A stretch of DNA of 64,000 bases, from positions 489,001 to 553,000 of the forward strand of contig CAHIKZ030000389.1 in the NCBI GenBank assembly GCA_903632075.3. The letters are read 5' to 3'. Below the pieces are notes generated by a model. It saw only the letters and a list, made by a program, of their open reading frames with translations, ran no database searches and was not told the DNA's origin. Shown in pieces: positions 46,769 through 59,315 of the stretch. Made by a program: the position numbers and the translations under genes. Within the stretch, counting starts at the first letter, position 1. Each line of letters opens with the position of its first letter. The stretch comes from Acanthosepion pharaonis. Lineage: Eukaryota; Mollusca; Cephalopoda; Sepiida; Sepiidae.

Positions 46769-48240
46769 CTATGTAATGTGTCCCTTCAGGACATAGGTTA
46801 TCATGGCTCTCCACATCTTCCTATCTCTTGTGGTCCTTAGCAGAATTTCTCCCTTTGCAAAGACTCTGGATTGCCATTCCACCATCCATTCACACAAACT
46901 CATCAAGTCAGTATCCAGATGCCTTCCCCTATTTCTATTATCCTCGATATGCCTTGTGAGTGTTAAATTTTCCAAGCTCTCCTTCCTTATTAGGTGTCCA
47001 AGAAATTTCATCAATCTCTTTCTGATTCTGAGTATAAGTGTCCTTTTTGTTACCATTTCTTTTAAGACATCCTTGTTGTTTACTTGCTTCATCCATGGAA
47101 TTTTCAATATCCTTCTGTCAAACCACATTTCTGTTGCTTCCATTTTCCTTTTCATCTGTGTGGAGATTGTCCAGCATTCAATGCTGTACAAGAAGATTGA
47201 TAACACTTTGCAATTCTGCATTCTTTTCTTTGTTTGTAACAAAAATTTCCTGTTTTTTAGTATGCTATTTAGTATCTGATATGAGTTTGAATTTCTATGT
47301 CGCATTTCCATCATCTGTTTAAAACACTTCCCAGATATTTAATCTTTTGTACTTGTTTAAGGTTGCCATCTTCAATTTTTTCTGTCTTCTTACACTTCAT
47401 GACTAATCTTTTTTTTTTCTCACTTTCGTTTACTTCCTTGACTAGGAGGCCCTATAGTTTTCTTTCTGTGTCTGCCATCAACACACTGTCATTTGTGTAT
47501 CTTATATTGTTAAGCATGTGAAACATCAATAATAAGTCCTGGTAAGGTCTCCATCTTACTTAAGATAGCCTGAACAGATCTGGGGAGAAGACACATCCTT
47601 GTCTTATGCCCCTTTCTATTTTTTGTACTTCCTCAGTTTGTTTTCTATCCATAATCAGGTGCTTTTCTCCCAGTATAAATTCTGAATTTTTCTAACTCCC
47701 TTTCTAAATAGATCTAGTTTTCCTAACTGTTCAAATAGATCTTTGTGCCATACCTTATCAAATAATTTTACATAATAAAACACAAGATTACATCCTTCTG
47801 CATCTGTATTACTCTTTCCAATAACATTCTATTCATAAATATTACATTTCTTGTTCTAGTGTGCTTGATGGACCTGAACTGTTTTTGTCCTATTTCCAGT
47901 CTAATTCTACTTCACCAGGATTCAAATCATTAATTAGGTTATGTGGCTCATTAAGTTGATTGTCTGAGAGGGCTTGCATTCATTGGCACCTGGTTTTTTA
48001 GGTAATGCCATGAAGATGGATCTATTGAGGATCTCTGATATGTTGTCACTTTCATATATTTTGTTTATTACTTCTGTGATCTTATTGATGTTGAAATTGT
48101 CCAAGGCTATCACAATCCCATCAGGCTGTGCTGCTTTGTTCCTCTTCATCTTGTCTAGTGCCAATCATACTTCAGACTTTAATATCTCCAGACCTTCCAT
48201 ATCTTTATGTATTGTAGGTTTCTCTTTCATCATAAAATAG
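46769..48240 (-). pseudogene. LINE reverse transcriptase, most of the RT domain, minus strand
   Basis: The start of RT lies at 48164-47934 (KMKRNKAAQPDGIVIALDNF then FMALPKKPGANE), fitting RT motifs 1 and 2. The catalytic block near 47512-47470 reads IRYTNDSVLMAD where IRYADD is expected, so one catalytic Asp is lost. The C-terminal part is a long open frame (47314-46769) with CWTISTQMKRK, MKFLGHLIRKESLENLTLT and a WRAMITYVLKGH end. Stops and frameshifts separate these parts. The endonuclease is missing here; one of the same type is at 35.4-36.5 kb. Confidence 0.88.
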
Positions 48241-48550
48241 ATTTTTTTATTCACATAATCCAAACAGTATTATCTTTTAAACCATTTAATATTATATTTA
48301 TTATACTATGATAATAATGATATATGTAACTTACATATATAACAATTATTTTAATATAAAGTTTTAATGTTAAAGTCTAATATTAAAATAAACATAATTT
48401 TAATTTAATTTTTAAGTTTTAACTCTGAATTTTATGGTCTTCTTTTAATGGGGAAACCTCTTTTAAGTCAGCTGTGCTTTAGCCTACTCAGCCACGAAAG
48501 ACTTCAAAGCAAAGTTCAATTACTCTTTTTAAGAAATGTACATCTTTCAA
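48241..48550. other. No gene seen
   Basis: AT-rich sequence. Confidence 0.5.
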
Positions 48551-48554
48551 TGGG

Positions 48555-48690
48555 ACCTTTTGAAGCCCATGACTGAACGGTCTAAAACACACCTGGCTTA
48601 AAGGTGGTTTTCCCAATAAAAAGAGGCCATAGGTTTGAATCTTGCTGAAAAACATGTTTTCCTTATTAGGACTCGTGAATTCCTAGGCTG
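48555..48690 (+). mobile_element. Probable tRNA-related SINE
   Basis: ggtctaaaac...ggtggttttccc and the B-box-like taggtttgaatcttgctg (about 48630-48647) give a tRNA-like pattern. Confidence 0.45.
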
Positions 48691-48839
48691 GTAGACATCA
48701 ATTATATGGTTCATTGTTTAAAAAACAAGAACATCTACTCAGACACATGTATCCATTTATTATAATATTTATAGTAATAAGAAATAATGTTGTGTCACAA
48801 AAAATTGATTTATTCTTTAGAATAGGTTGTCCTGCTGAG

Positions 48840-49960
48840 TATACTAATTTGTTTTTATAGAAACAGAGTTGCTACAGCTGAAGAATGTGCTCAAAAACTG
48901 AATCTAAGCTATTCAATGGTTCACCATCAACTTCAACAAATTTGAAAAGTCTCTAGACATGGGGAATGGAATCCTTATGATTTGATAGAAGCCAGCCATA
49001 AAGTAAGAATGGATATCTGTAATTCTCTACACTCTCATGAATACATCTTGTCATTTGTGTATAGATTAATGACTGGTGATGAAAAATGGATATTTTACAA
49101 GAATATAAAGCAATGCGGATGACGACTTTGTCAAGGTGAACAGGATAGAGCACAATATCCAAATGGACTCTATTCAAGGAAAGTTTTTTATAAAAATTTT
49201 GGTGAGATTGTATTGCCACTAATCAATGCAACAAACACATCAGAAACCTATTGTCAACAGTTAGTGTTACATTGAAAGAGGCACATTTTGATTTATTCAC
49301 AAGGTGTGATGTTTCTGTTCTTGTGAGCAAATTGGTTTCATGTTGCAGGTACAAGGAGAGACTTGTATATACTAAGAACATAAGAGGACTTCAAAATAAG
49401 ATCACTAGAGAGAAAAGAAAAGGAACAACTATAGAGTGAGAAAAACGCATGGTCCGCCATAGATTGCAATCATTGATGAACAACATTAACAACAGCAGGC
49501 AGCCAACCTGCTGACTGCAAGCAAGTCCTTAAATAGCCACTAAACACATGCATATTCATCAAGTGATTGTATTTCATGAATTCCACTCATGCATGCATTC
49601 TTCTCACATTGCAAATGACCACTGGCATGCAAAACATGCAAAGCATGCAAAGCATTATGTTTGTCCCAGTTTCATCATGATAATGTGTTGTTCTGTACAG
49701 AAAATATTATATCTGAAAAAGATTGAAGACCTCAGTTAGGTAAAAATTTCACACCATCTTTATTCTCCTAAACTTGCTCCATACGATTATTACTTATATC
49801 AGAACTTACGGAACCATCTTGATAGTTTCCAATTCTACACCTGTTTTAAGAACTAGTCTATCATCTCCAAGTAAAGAAAACTTTTTACAAAAATAGTATT
49901 ATGAAGCTTGTGAGTTATTGGAAGGAGGTTATAGATATCGATGAAATCTATGTTAATTAA
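48840..49960 (+). pseudogene. mariner-family transposase remnant with an internal gap
   Basis: Plus-strand pieces: RVATAEECAQKLNLSYSMVH (about 48862-48922), then KVRMDICNSL, then the first catalytic motif TGDEKWIFY near 49073-49098, and a block ending ETYCQQL near 49260. About 280 bases of other sequence follow. The C-terminal part reappears at 49760-49950 with FSPKLAPYDYYLYQNLRN-like translation, where the final Asp of the DD34D triad is expected (SDYYLF in the family). The second Asp region (about 49680) is poorly kept. Stops and shifts are present. N-terminal end and inverted repeats were not found. Confidence 0.75.
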
Positions 49961-49969
49961 TAAATTAAT

Positions 49970-51930
49970 TAAAACAGAAATTTTCAATTTCTTTTCTTGC
50001 CTTAAATTCACTTATTTTTCTGTGGTGGTTTGAGGAGGAATTGGAAATTCTGATGCAGGGAAAATAGTGAAATTTATTTAAACATCAGAGTATTTTCCAA
50101 CATATAATTTTTAATTTTGGGAATCTACTACTGAGTAATAGGAGGTTTTATAGCTTTGGGTCATCCATACTTCAGCTGATCCATGAAACATTGGTAAATT
50201 TAAGCAGGCTTTCATCACATATAGTGTGATATGTTTTGTGCATTACAAAATAACATATGCTGAATATAAAGGAGCTTCTCTAATTACAAAGAGAAGAGAT
50301 TCCAGAAGTTTGTAAGTTCAAATGTTCATAAGTATGTCATATTAAACAATACTAGCCAAATCTATGTCTTACAAACATTTCTTTTAATAATAATTTTAAA
50401 ATAAATCAGCAGACGATGTTATTTCATTTATGGTAACTGGATTCTTGGCTATTGCCTTACTCGGTTTCCATCGTTTGATACTGTAAGCCTGAAAAATGAT
50501 GCTTTTTTTTTTTTATTGCAGTCCCATGCTTCTTGGCATTTTACTCAGGATCAAAGTGTAGTATCTGTTCTAATCTGATTCTCTTTTTCCACTTTTGTCT
50601 TCCCTTCTTTCATTTTCTCACTGAAATCATAAAGTCCTTTCCATGTGATCAAAATGGAATAGTCAAGTATTTATGAGGCATTAGCAGAGTGTAATGTTTA
50701 TGCGAACTAACAAAACACATTTATAATAGGATATTTATATTACTGTATATACTTTAGTCTTGACATTGCTTTGCTTGTACTACTGAATTTACTTAAGAAA
50801 AATTCAAAAACAAAATCATTTTTCTCTCTCTCTCTCTATATATATATAAAATAAATTAGAGAAAGGACAGATAGAGTAAGAATCCAATGTTCTTATAATT
50901 TACTTTTTAGAAAAAGTGCTCAATACAAATTAGAGCAAAATATTATTATTATATTTTTATTATAAATAGATTACAATAAAAACATTTTACTTTGCTACAC
51001 AAAACCTTTCATGTTTCAGAACTATAATGAAACCTAAAGAGAAACCTTTGGGCGATAGTAGATAACAAATAATAAAAATGATTTATTTGGGAAATTTGAA
51101 AACAAATCATTACCTCTTTTCTAAGTTAAAGTGGGGGGAGGCCTAAGGTCAGAATTAAAAAATATACTTGTGGGCATGTCTGGATTAACCAATTAAAAGT
51201 TAGATCTAAGCTAAAATAGAAAAATGAAAAATAAGGTCAGAGGGTGAATGAAAGTGGGTTATTAATTCATGATAAATTGACACTCTAGACATAGCTGCAG
51301 CAAAAAATATTGTAGCCAAATATAGGTTTCAGATTCATTGAAGTAGACATAAAGTTACCTTGAACAAAAAAATTTTTTTTTAATTTTCAAAATTTTTATA
51401 CTCAGGAAACTTCTTAAAGGGGCCAATAGGTAAAGTTACAAAATTTTGGAACATTTATATACAATGCTGATTATATTAAATGGATGGTTAAACATGGTAA
51501 TATTAAAGTTGAAAAAAATCAAATATTGTGTGGACCATTATATACTAATAAAATAATGGTTATGTAATTGTAATGCGTACTTATTTATGAAAATTTTTTT
51601 TTAACTATATTCTAAGGTAAAATAAAGTGCCGGCATAACACCATTAGTTTATTTCTTTGATTTAGCAGAATTTTATTGTTAGGAAACTTTATAATATACA
51701 GCTTTTCTTGTAAACATGTGACACGAGTCATATAAGGATTTACAGATTCTTGTTTTTTTTAATATTTTCTGTTTTATCAAAAGAGTTTTATTAATTTCTT
51801 TTAAATGCCAAAAATATTTAGAAAGGGATGTTCTGTCACGGTATGCATTGTTGTTGAAATAAGATATGTGCTGATACCACCTCATTTTAAAGGAATACAT
51901 ATCTTCACAAATGAAATTACTCTCTTTTAA
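49970..51930. other. AT-rich, no gene seen
   Basis: A CT/TA patch lies at 50826-50848. Otherwise no coding pattern, no clear repeat. Confidence 0.5.
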
Positions 51931-51934
51931 TCAT

Positions 51935-52660
51935 GAGTGACCCTTTTTACTTTCCATCAGCATGGCTGATGCTAACCTCCAGAAGTGTGGCTCATTGTGC
52001 CTTTTCCACTGCTATGAAGTAGAAAGATTATATTGAATCAATTCCTAATGTCTACAGCTAGGAAAGTTGCTTCACTGTGTCATGCTAAACAGTTTTTTTC
52101 TTGTCAGATTCCATCTTAGACATTTATAAGTCTGTCATTGTCATCCGTTCTTTGAATATCGCTGCCACATCTGGTCTGCTGCTCCTGCTATATATTTAGA
52201 GATTCTTGATAAAATTCAAAGAAGAATCTGCAGAGTTATTGGTTCTTACGTGGCATCTTGGCTTCAGTTACTTTTCCACCACTGTAACTAAGCCTCCCTG
52301 TGCTTTTTCTATAATTACTTTCATAGTAATTGTTCTGATGATCTTTTCTCTACGTTACCTAGATTTTATTAATTTAAGCACGGTACTAGATTGGCAGTTA
52401 GGTCTCATTTTACAGTTGAAATGGCTAGATATAACCATAAATTCTATACTAACAGTTACTTCTATCACACTTCTTGCTTGTGGAAATCTCTTCTGGTCTT
52501 CCCAGTCAATTTTGGTCTTCAAAAATTTAAATGCAATGTCAACCATTATTTTCTGTCTTTTAATTCTTGTTCTTTTATTGTTCTCTCCCTATAATAGTGT
52601 TCCCCAACCCTTTGTTTCTTAGTTGCTATATTGACTTGCTTGGGGGTGAAATGATTAAAA
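51935..52660 (+). mobile_element. CR1/Jockey-type LINE, RT C-terminal part, plus strand
   Basis: Plus-strand pieces include catcagcatggctgatgcta (51955-51975, the SAWLMLTS block), gaatatcgctgccacatctg near 52158, a block at about 52385-52440 and cttcttgcttgtggaaatc to ttggtcttcaaaaatttaaa. The end at 52620-52655 has cttgcttggggtgaaatga. Frames are broken. This copy starts further 5' than those at 0.7 and 33.5 kb. Confidence 0.8.
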
Positions 52661-54750
52661 AAAGAAAGAAGCTTCCACTGTCTGGACTTCATTCTAAACA
52701 GATTAATGCTTGCTCCTTTTTTCTTCAAATATCATCTGCCATATTTACCTCCCCTTTGGTTATCATTTCTTTGGTTATCAAAGTAAGCAATCAATACTAG
52801 TAAAAAGGTTATGCTATTAAAAGAAATGCAGTACCTAAGGTTTAAAATGAATTTTTAAAAATGAAATGTCTTTACTGAAACTTTCAATTTAGTTAAAATT
52901 TCAAGCTAATAGATTAAATTTAATATTTCCAATAAGCAAAATACTTTGCTCTATTTCAAAATTAATTTAAATTATCTGGAAGGAGGTTTTTGTTTTTTTA
53001 AATTACTAAAAATTGCTGTACAATGTAATTCTCTTTATTAAAAAATCTTTGAAAAATAAAATATAGTTTTCTGAAATTTTATTTGAGGATTATTAGCTGA
53101 TTTAAAGTTTAACTAATCTGATTTAAAACAAATATTACTTTTAGTTTAAAATATTGTACAAATGCATTTTTTAACATGGAGGTAGTTGTTTATTTAAGAT
53201 GTTGAGAGCTTGACTGACAGCAGGAAGTTTATCTAATTTTTTTCTATGGGGACATATCTATAAAAATGACTTGAAGAATATAAGGTGAGCGCCTTTTTTA
53301 TATAATTTTTAACTAGCCAGCAATCTTTAAAATTTTGGGAAATATTCACTGTCGTCTAATGTTTTATTGGATTTTAGGTACTTTGGCTTTAAATTTACTA
53401 TAGTTATTCCTCTTATTTTTTGATAATGTTGTGTGTGGATATCTGTATTTACAAAAATCAGTACATTTATACCCCCCACCCAAATGAAAATTCTTTTTTA
53501 AAATTGTGGGACAGAATTGTTGTAAATTTTTCCATTTATGATTAGTAAATATAGCTTTTACTTAATAACAATATCACCTAACCGATACAAATTAATACAG
53601 AAATTTAAGAGATTTAAAACTTTATAAATTACTCTAATTAAAATTTTTAAAATGTAAACAATTCTTGTAAAAATTCATTATTCATCAAAAAAAAAAATTT
53701 TTCTTAAGACAATAATGTCCATAATATATCTTATTCATAAAAACAATTAAAAGCTTTTCTGATAAAATAATTTCTTAGTTTTATTTCATTTTTTATTTTA
53801 TAATTCAGACCAGATTTTTGGTAATTGGGGGTTCTGTTTTACAAAAAAAAAATGGATTTTATTTCTCCAAGAAGTTCTGTTTATAACTGATATAAATGAC
53901 AAAAATGAATTTCTTGAAATTTTATGAAATTAAATAAGTGGGTGGTAACAGATACAAAAAATTGTTTTTACCAAAATTTTCTAAAGTAATTAACTTGTGA
54001 ATAAGTCCTGAAAGTTTCGTTAAAATCTGATAATTATTTTGATTTTTGCAAGAATTTCAAAATCAATTTCTTTCACTGCAAAAAAGATGCTAAAATTTCC
54101 TATTCTCATCTTTGGTTCCCCACATATGCAGAAAGAAAACAAGATTTTTAACTAAAATTTCAAACATTCTAAAAAGGTTAAAAAAAATATAATTTAATAA
54201 TCAAAAAATGCTTCGGTCTTTCCTCTTAATAATAACATAAATATTTTGATGACAAAACTTTGTTTTTATAAAGTTTGGGGCTTTTTTTCATCATGGTATG
54301 CACATTTTTAAGCAAATCTGTGGAGGTACTTACATCAGACCTACAGTTATATGACCTTCACACAATCTCAGTAGGGAATAAATAGTTGGAGATTACATTG
54401 AATGTTACTGAAACTTCATCTATGTCTCCATATTTGTTTGACTTCTAAACATGTTTGTTTTCATGCACTTATTACAACTTTATTAAATTTTAAGATTTGT
54501 GAAGAAAATAGGGATTTGTCCTCCTATTTTTCTCATAAAAACTAAAAAAGACAGTTATATTTCAAACAAGGATAAAATGCCTTTTACTAACACTTTCATT
54601 CAAGTACTTGTAAAATACACAATCCTGAAATAGAATAGATAAAAGCTCCAGGTCTTTCAAATTCTGTTGTATATGCAATATAAAATATATGACTTTCAAA
54701 CAGGGCTACACCCTTTTCTATATCAAAAGTTGTCTGATTATTACTGATAT
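52661..54750. other. Very AT-rich, no gene seen
   Basis: Runs of A and T and no coding pattern. A short pyrimidine/purine mix and a ccccccacccaaatg patch near 53471. Confidence 0.5.
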
Positions 54751-55400
54751 GTAGGTGTTTCTGCTCTGTTGGCCATACCCTTCAACTAGTCTCTGTCTAT
54801 TAAAAACATTAGATTTGTTCTCCATCATTTATGCAAGTCACCTCATTGAATTCCACTTTCTCTTTTCTCTATTGTTTAGGATTCTATTCTGTCTAGTTCT
54901 TGAAAATGTTGTTTTTAATATAAAAAAAGCACAAAAATCACTAATAACATTGGCTGTCAATACTAAAAGGAATTATTGGCAGAAAAGAAGAGAGATCATC
55001 AAATCTCTTATCCCAAATATTTTGAATGGCACAACTGAAAAAAAAAACAAGAAATTTGCACTGAGACAAACATTTATTACAATGACAAAAATAATTTTCA
55101 AAATAGGCAAATAGTAAAAATTACAATCTAGGCCTTACACAAAACTCCTCTTATGTGCTTTATCAAGGCAGGTTAACACTTCTTTCAAATACAAATTAGT
55201 TATCTCTTAGAAAAGTTCATGTAAAGCAAATGTTTTCCTTAACAACAAACTTTGTTTTATATATTGATATAAATCAGTTTCTTAGCAGCAAAAGAAATTT
55301 ACTTCCTTCAAAAAGTTCACAATTCAAAGTGAAAATGGTTCAAAGGTTGGAAGTTGAAATTTGAAGGTGAAAGTTGAAGGGGTGTGAGAAAAAGTTAACT
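54751..55400. other. No recognised gene; 119-codon open frame at 54755-55114
   Basis: The frame is hydrophobic at its start and Lys-rich later, without a known motif. In this AT-rich context I treat it as unproven. Confidence 0.3.
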
Positions 55401-55403
55401 TAC

Positions 55404-55830
55404 CTTGTTGAAATAGCTTTTCTGAAATCCTTTTGATGACTATTCAGAATTTTGGAACAGGTGTTTTCATGTTTGAGATAAACTCTCACAGGTTTATGAA
55501 GGCCATTTGTGTTATGAGAATTTGGAGAATTCTTCTTTTTTATAATCTTTGTCAACAGCAATAATGAAAGTAGGTCTTTATCATCCCAGGTCACCATGTG
55601 CTCTTTCTTTTCTCAGTTGCAGCAGACTTTACAAGCTGAGCCAGTTGAGCCTTTCTACCTGATGACATCCTTTCACTCAAATGGCCTAATTTCTTCTCTG
55701 AAGTAGAAACACCTATGAGTCAGTTTAATGATCTATCCTTTGCAATCAAAATTTTCCCTCACATAGCAAACATATCATTTATAACCTACTCATAAACCAA
55801 GCCTATAGTTTTTATCCCCATTGGTTAAAA
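55404..55830 (-). promoter_or_regulatory. CCAAT/TATA block followed by a possible first exon, minus strand
   Basis: On the minus strand a CCAAT box (aaccaatgggg, complement of 55817-55826) is followed by gataaaaact and by ggttataaatg (about 55775-55785). An ATG at 55668 opens a 25-codon frame starting MSSGRKAQLAQL, rich in Lys, Arg and Ala. A one-base shift near the ATGGTGACC at 55597 opens a 65-codon frame starting MVTWDDKDLL that runs to a near-perfect splice donor CAACAAG|GTAAGT (exon end 55404). It could be the start of a transposon or a broken host gene. Confidence 0.35.
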
Positions 55831-55869
55831 ACTTAAGTCACCATCCAATCAAACTGCATCCATTTTCAA

Positions 55870-57010
55870 TTCAAATTTGACTGGGTTTGAAAACATCAAA
55901 CTGGGAACATCCTATAACATTTTATTGTACAGCATCAATTTGGTGCATTTTTGTTTTTTTCAAATCTTTACACATCAATTTTTCTTCATGTTTTTTTTTA
56001 ATTTTTTTTAAATATATAACTGACTTCATTTTGGTTTTGTTTTTAAGAAACTGTGTTAGTAAAATTCTAATTTTCTTAATTAGTTTTTAATCAAATTTTT
56101 GCTCAAAGTGGTTTTTATGTTAATTTTTACACAATTGCATTTTAATAATTTTTTTCTCATACGATTTTAATGTTATCATTTTTATTAATAATTTTTATAA
56201 TACTGAAGTTTATATTAATTTTTGTATATTTCAGAAGTTCATAGTTTGGTAGTAGCTATCAACATGCACACACACACACAAAAGGCATGAACAGAGTTTT
56301 GAATTTTGGCACAGACTGTATGTGTACATTTGTGAAAGGCATGAATTATAAGATATCTCAATGGTACACATCATGAATATGCTATAATATTTGAACAAAA
56401 AAGAGAGCGATTATTTTTTTCCTTGTTGGTACCACATAATCTAGTTCATATGATTCTTGGAGGGGAGATAGGGAATACCAAGTAACACTACCTACCCTTT
56501 GAGCTGTCATATCATACAAGAGTGGGTCAGTAAATTTCTAGCCTAATGTTACCTGAATTTTGATCTGAAACTTTTGCTGTATAATGTTTATAATTGAATT
56601 AAGTGCATTGACAAGGAAGGACATTATGCTGAGAAATTAACATTTTTTGTATAAAATGATTTTTTTAAACATTATGATTTATTGATGTACCTAATGTATA
56701 TAACTGCAGTATCTGTAAAACCAAAGTTTTTAACTAAAGGAAAAATGATTTTTATCAACACTATACATAGAAACCATGACAAATGGTAGAACTATTTATG
56801 TATGGATTGGAAATTGCCCCTTGAATCAGTGTAGTATCTGTGTGCTCTGACGAAAATATTGCTTCCCAGCATTTTTGTCTAGAATCAGGTTAAAATCTTT
56901 ATGCTCTGTGAAAAGAGTGTCACACACACACATACAGAATGTGTGTGATGGATAAAGTTTTCCTTTTGTACATGTGTGCTGTTTGTTTTTAATTTTATAG
57001 ACTGCACAGT
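55870..57010. other. AT-rich, no gene seen
   Basis: A CA patch near 56267-56280 and another near 56922-56935. No coding signal recognised. Confidence 0.5.
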
Positions 57011-57059
57011 AAGGACAGTTGGGAACCATTTGTGAGAAAAAGAGCACCATGGCACATTT

Positions 57060-57690
57060 CACTACACCAGAAATTTGGAAATGGCATACTGTACTGCTTG
57101 GCATTCATGCCAGAAGTTCCAATACAAAGACTTTAGGGTGTTTGGGTATCAATTTGAGAGGACAGTGCAGAGGATCTGGAAAGAGTTGGATGAGTCTAAT
57201 GGTGATTATGAAGGTATGGCAGATTGGAAAAATTACTCTGATTGTTTTGATAAGAAAAGAACTCTCAAATTTGTTGGTGAGGGCCTCAGACTCAACACTG
57301 AGGCCTATATCAAATGCCTTAGGGAGGTAGTGCTGCCCTGGGTTAAGAGGGTGGCTGCTGGAAGACCCTATGTCTGGCAACAGAACTGCACCATGCCACA
57401 CAAGCTGTAGAACCCATTCATGACTGTCAAACAATTTCTGCAACCACATCACCCCTTACATCTGGCCATCTAACTCCTCAACTGCAACCCCCTTGATTAT
57501 TATGTGTGGGATGCAATTGAGTGAGATACCAACAAAACTCCTTGTAAAACCAGAGATGGACTGAAGGTAAGGATTATGGCAGCATTCACCCACTTAAATA
57601 AGGAGACCATTCAGAAGAGTTGCAGGAGATTCTGAAGTCGTCTGGAGGCCATGGTTGAAGCAATTGTCAATTTTATTGAATAAGTTTACT
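57060..57690 (+). pseudogene. mariner-like transposase with an internal deletion
   Basis: A frame from 57075 to 57410 starts with a helix-turn-helix-like N-terminal region (FQYKDFRVFGYQFERTVQRI). Around 57280 it joins directly to a C-terminal block: RLNTEAYIKCLREVVLPWVK, then PYVWQQNCTMPHK, where the family has a catalytic Asp after QQ (here Asn). Broken frames continue to NPLDYYVWDAIE near 57490-57525 (final Asp) and a RLEAMVEAIVNF end near 57635-57680. The segment with the first catalytic Asp is missing. The spacing suits a DD37D or maT-like element. Inverted ends were not identified. Confidence 0.7.
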
Positions 57691-57806
57691 CTTTAGTATT
57701 TCAAGATATTTTTGTGTAATTTTTGTCAATATATCTGTTAAAATGAGATGCCCGTGTTATTTTCATTTTTTCATAATTTAGATGACAATTTATCCATTGC
57801 ACCCTC

Positions 57807-57871
<65 letters not shown>

Positions 57872-58214
57872 GAAGAAGTAATGGATTTTTTTATTTATTA
57901 ATCCAAAAGGTTTATTACTTAAATGTTATTTTTAGTGGAAACTTATATTTGAGTAGATGTTCTGTTTATTTATTTATTAGTTTATTTATTAAACTGTATA
58001 TTTATTTTCATCTACCAGACTAAATATTTGAGAAATGTTTAGAAAAAACAAAAAATATGCACTCTTTGACAAGATTCAAACCTTCATCCCACTTGTTAAG
58101 AGAAACACTTGTTTTATCTGATATGTTTATACCAACCAAGCAAAGTTGAATAGTGTCTTATAAATAAATGGAACATCTACTCAAATATGGGTTCCACTAA
58201 AAATAATGTTTAAG

Positions 58215-58256
<42 letters not shown>
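57807..58256. repeat. Inverted repeat edged by two TA arrays
   Basis: (TG)n(TA)n at 57807-57868, left arm 57914-57962, spacer of about 208 bases, right arm 58171-58218 and (TA)n at 58217-58255. The arms pair over about 47 bases (gaacatctactcaaatat...ggttccactaaaaataa) with few mismatches. The spacer contains a tRNA-like piece on the minus strand (aaggtttgaatcttgtc near 58070-58086). Confidence 0.8.
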
Positions 58257-58258
<2 letters not shown>

Positions 58259-58435
58259 TCTTAGAATTAATCTGTAGAAAAAGACAATATGTATAAAGGA
58301 AAAAAGAGACAATAGAAAAATTCTGTGTAGTTTTAGCCAATGTGTTTTGTCCATGATGAATTTTTTCAAAGCAAAAAACGAAATAAATTTATTGAAACAA
58401 GTATCTATAAACAAAAAAACAAAATTTTGTTAGTA
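58257..58435. other. AT-rich, no gene
   Basis: Nothing recognisable; a short gap before the RT remnant. Confidence 0.4.
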
Positions 58436-59225
58436 ACTAAAAGAATTTAGAAACATTATTATATATTCATTGGGTCAACTGAAAAATTGTCATTTACTTT
58501 TTATGTTTGAAGTAAATTTTTTCACATGTAGAAATATTGTTTGTATTATGTTAATAGATTTAATTGTTTTCTTTTGATTTCTTGATATATTTCTTGTCTA
58601 TGTTGGTTTGGGAGAGTAATGATTCTGATAGGAAAGATGAGATTGGAAAAAAAACTAGGCATATATTAATAGTGGATAATATTCAATGGCATTATTTAAT
58701 GGGATAGGTTGTTCTGGATAGTGAATGTTACAGAATTGGTTGTTAGTATTATGTATCTGTTTTTGTATAATTTATTATTATGGATAATGTTATTTTTGTT
58801 GCAGTTGTATATTGTATGCCTTTCTTCTTGCATTGTGGATGAAATGATATGGTATTGTAGATTTTGAATGTGTTTTCTATGTATGTTTCTTCTTTGGGTA
58901 AATATTGGTGACTGCAAATTCTTAATGCTCTTAAATAGAAACCTATAATTATTTCAGCTTTAATTGTAGAGGAGTGGTTTGAGTAGAAAATGAACAGGTC
59001 ATTTTTGTTGGTGGCATTTCAATAAATGTCAAAATTAAGTTCATTATTGTTTTTGTGTAACATGACCTCTAGGAAGGGAAGAGTGTAGTTGGTTTCAGCT
59101 CCAAAGGTGAAGTCTATTGTAGGTTCTACATTCTTGGTTGACAGAATCTGTTAAATTAGTATTTTGTGGATATATTAATAGTGAGTTGTCTATGCATCTG
59201 AAATGGAAGAGTTTGGACGGTGTGT
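58436..59225 (-). pseudogene. Penelope-like reverse transcriptase remnant, C-terminal part
   Basis: On the minus strand a block at 59200-59170 reads RCIDNSLLIY, where Penelope-type RT has R-Y-V-D-D-S-L; the second catalytic Asp is Asn. Downstream come a TLPFLE-like region (about 59090), a segment translating close to FYSNHSSTIKAEII near 58995-58950, and an LRAL.ICSHQYL-like block with YIENTFK near 58925-58860. The order matches the end of Penelope-like RT. The GIY-YIG endonuclease is not recognisable. Reading frames are broken by several stops and shifts. Confidence 0.6.
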
Positions 59226-59235
59226 TAACTAGGCA

Positions 59236-59244
59236 ATAAGCAAA

Positions 59245-59306
<62 letters not shown>

Positions 59307-59315
59307 TTTGCTTAT
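59236..59315. repeat. 80-bp near-perfect palindrome (CT)10(AT)12(AG)9
   Basis: ataagcaaa precedes (CT)10, then (AT)12, then (AG)9, then tttgcttat. The whole is self-complementary except for one CT unit. Confidence 0.97.

Noticed and set aside
46803..47279. 158-codon plus-strand hydrophobic open frame
   Set aside because: It is antisense to the LINE RT tail at 47314-46769, which has clear family blocks.
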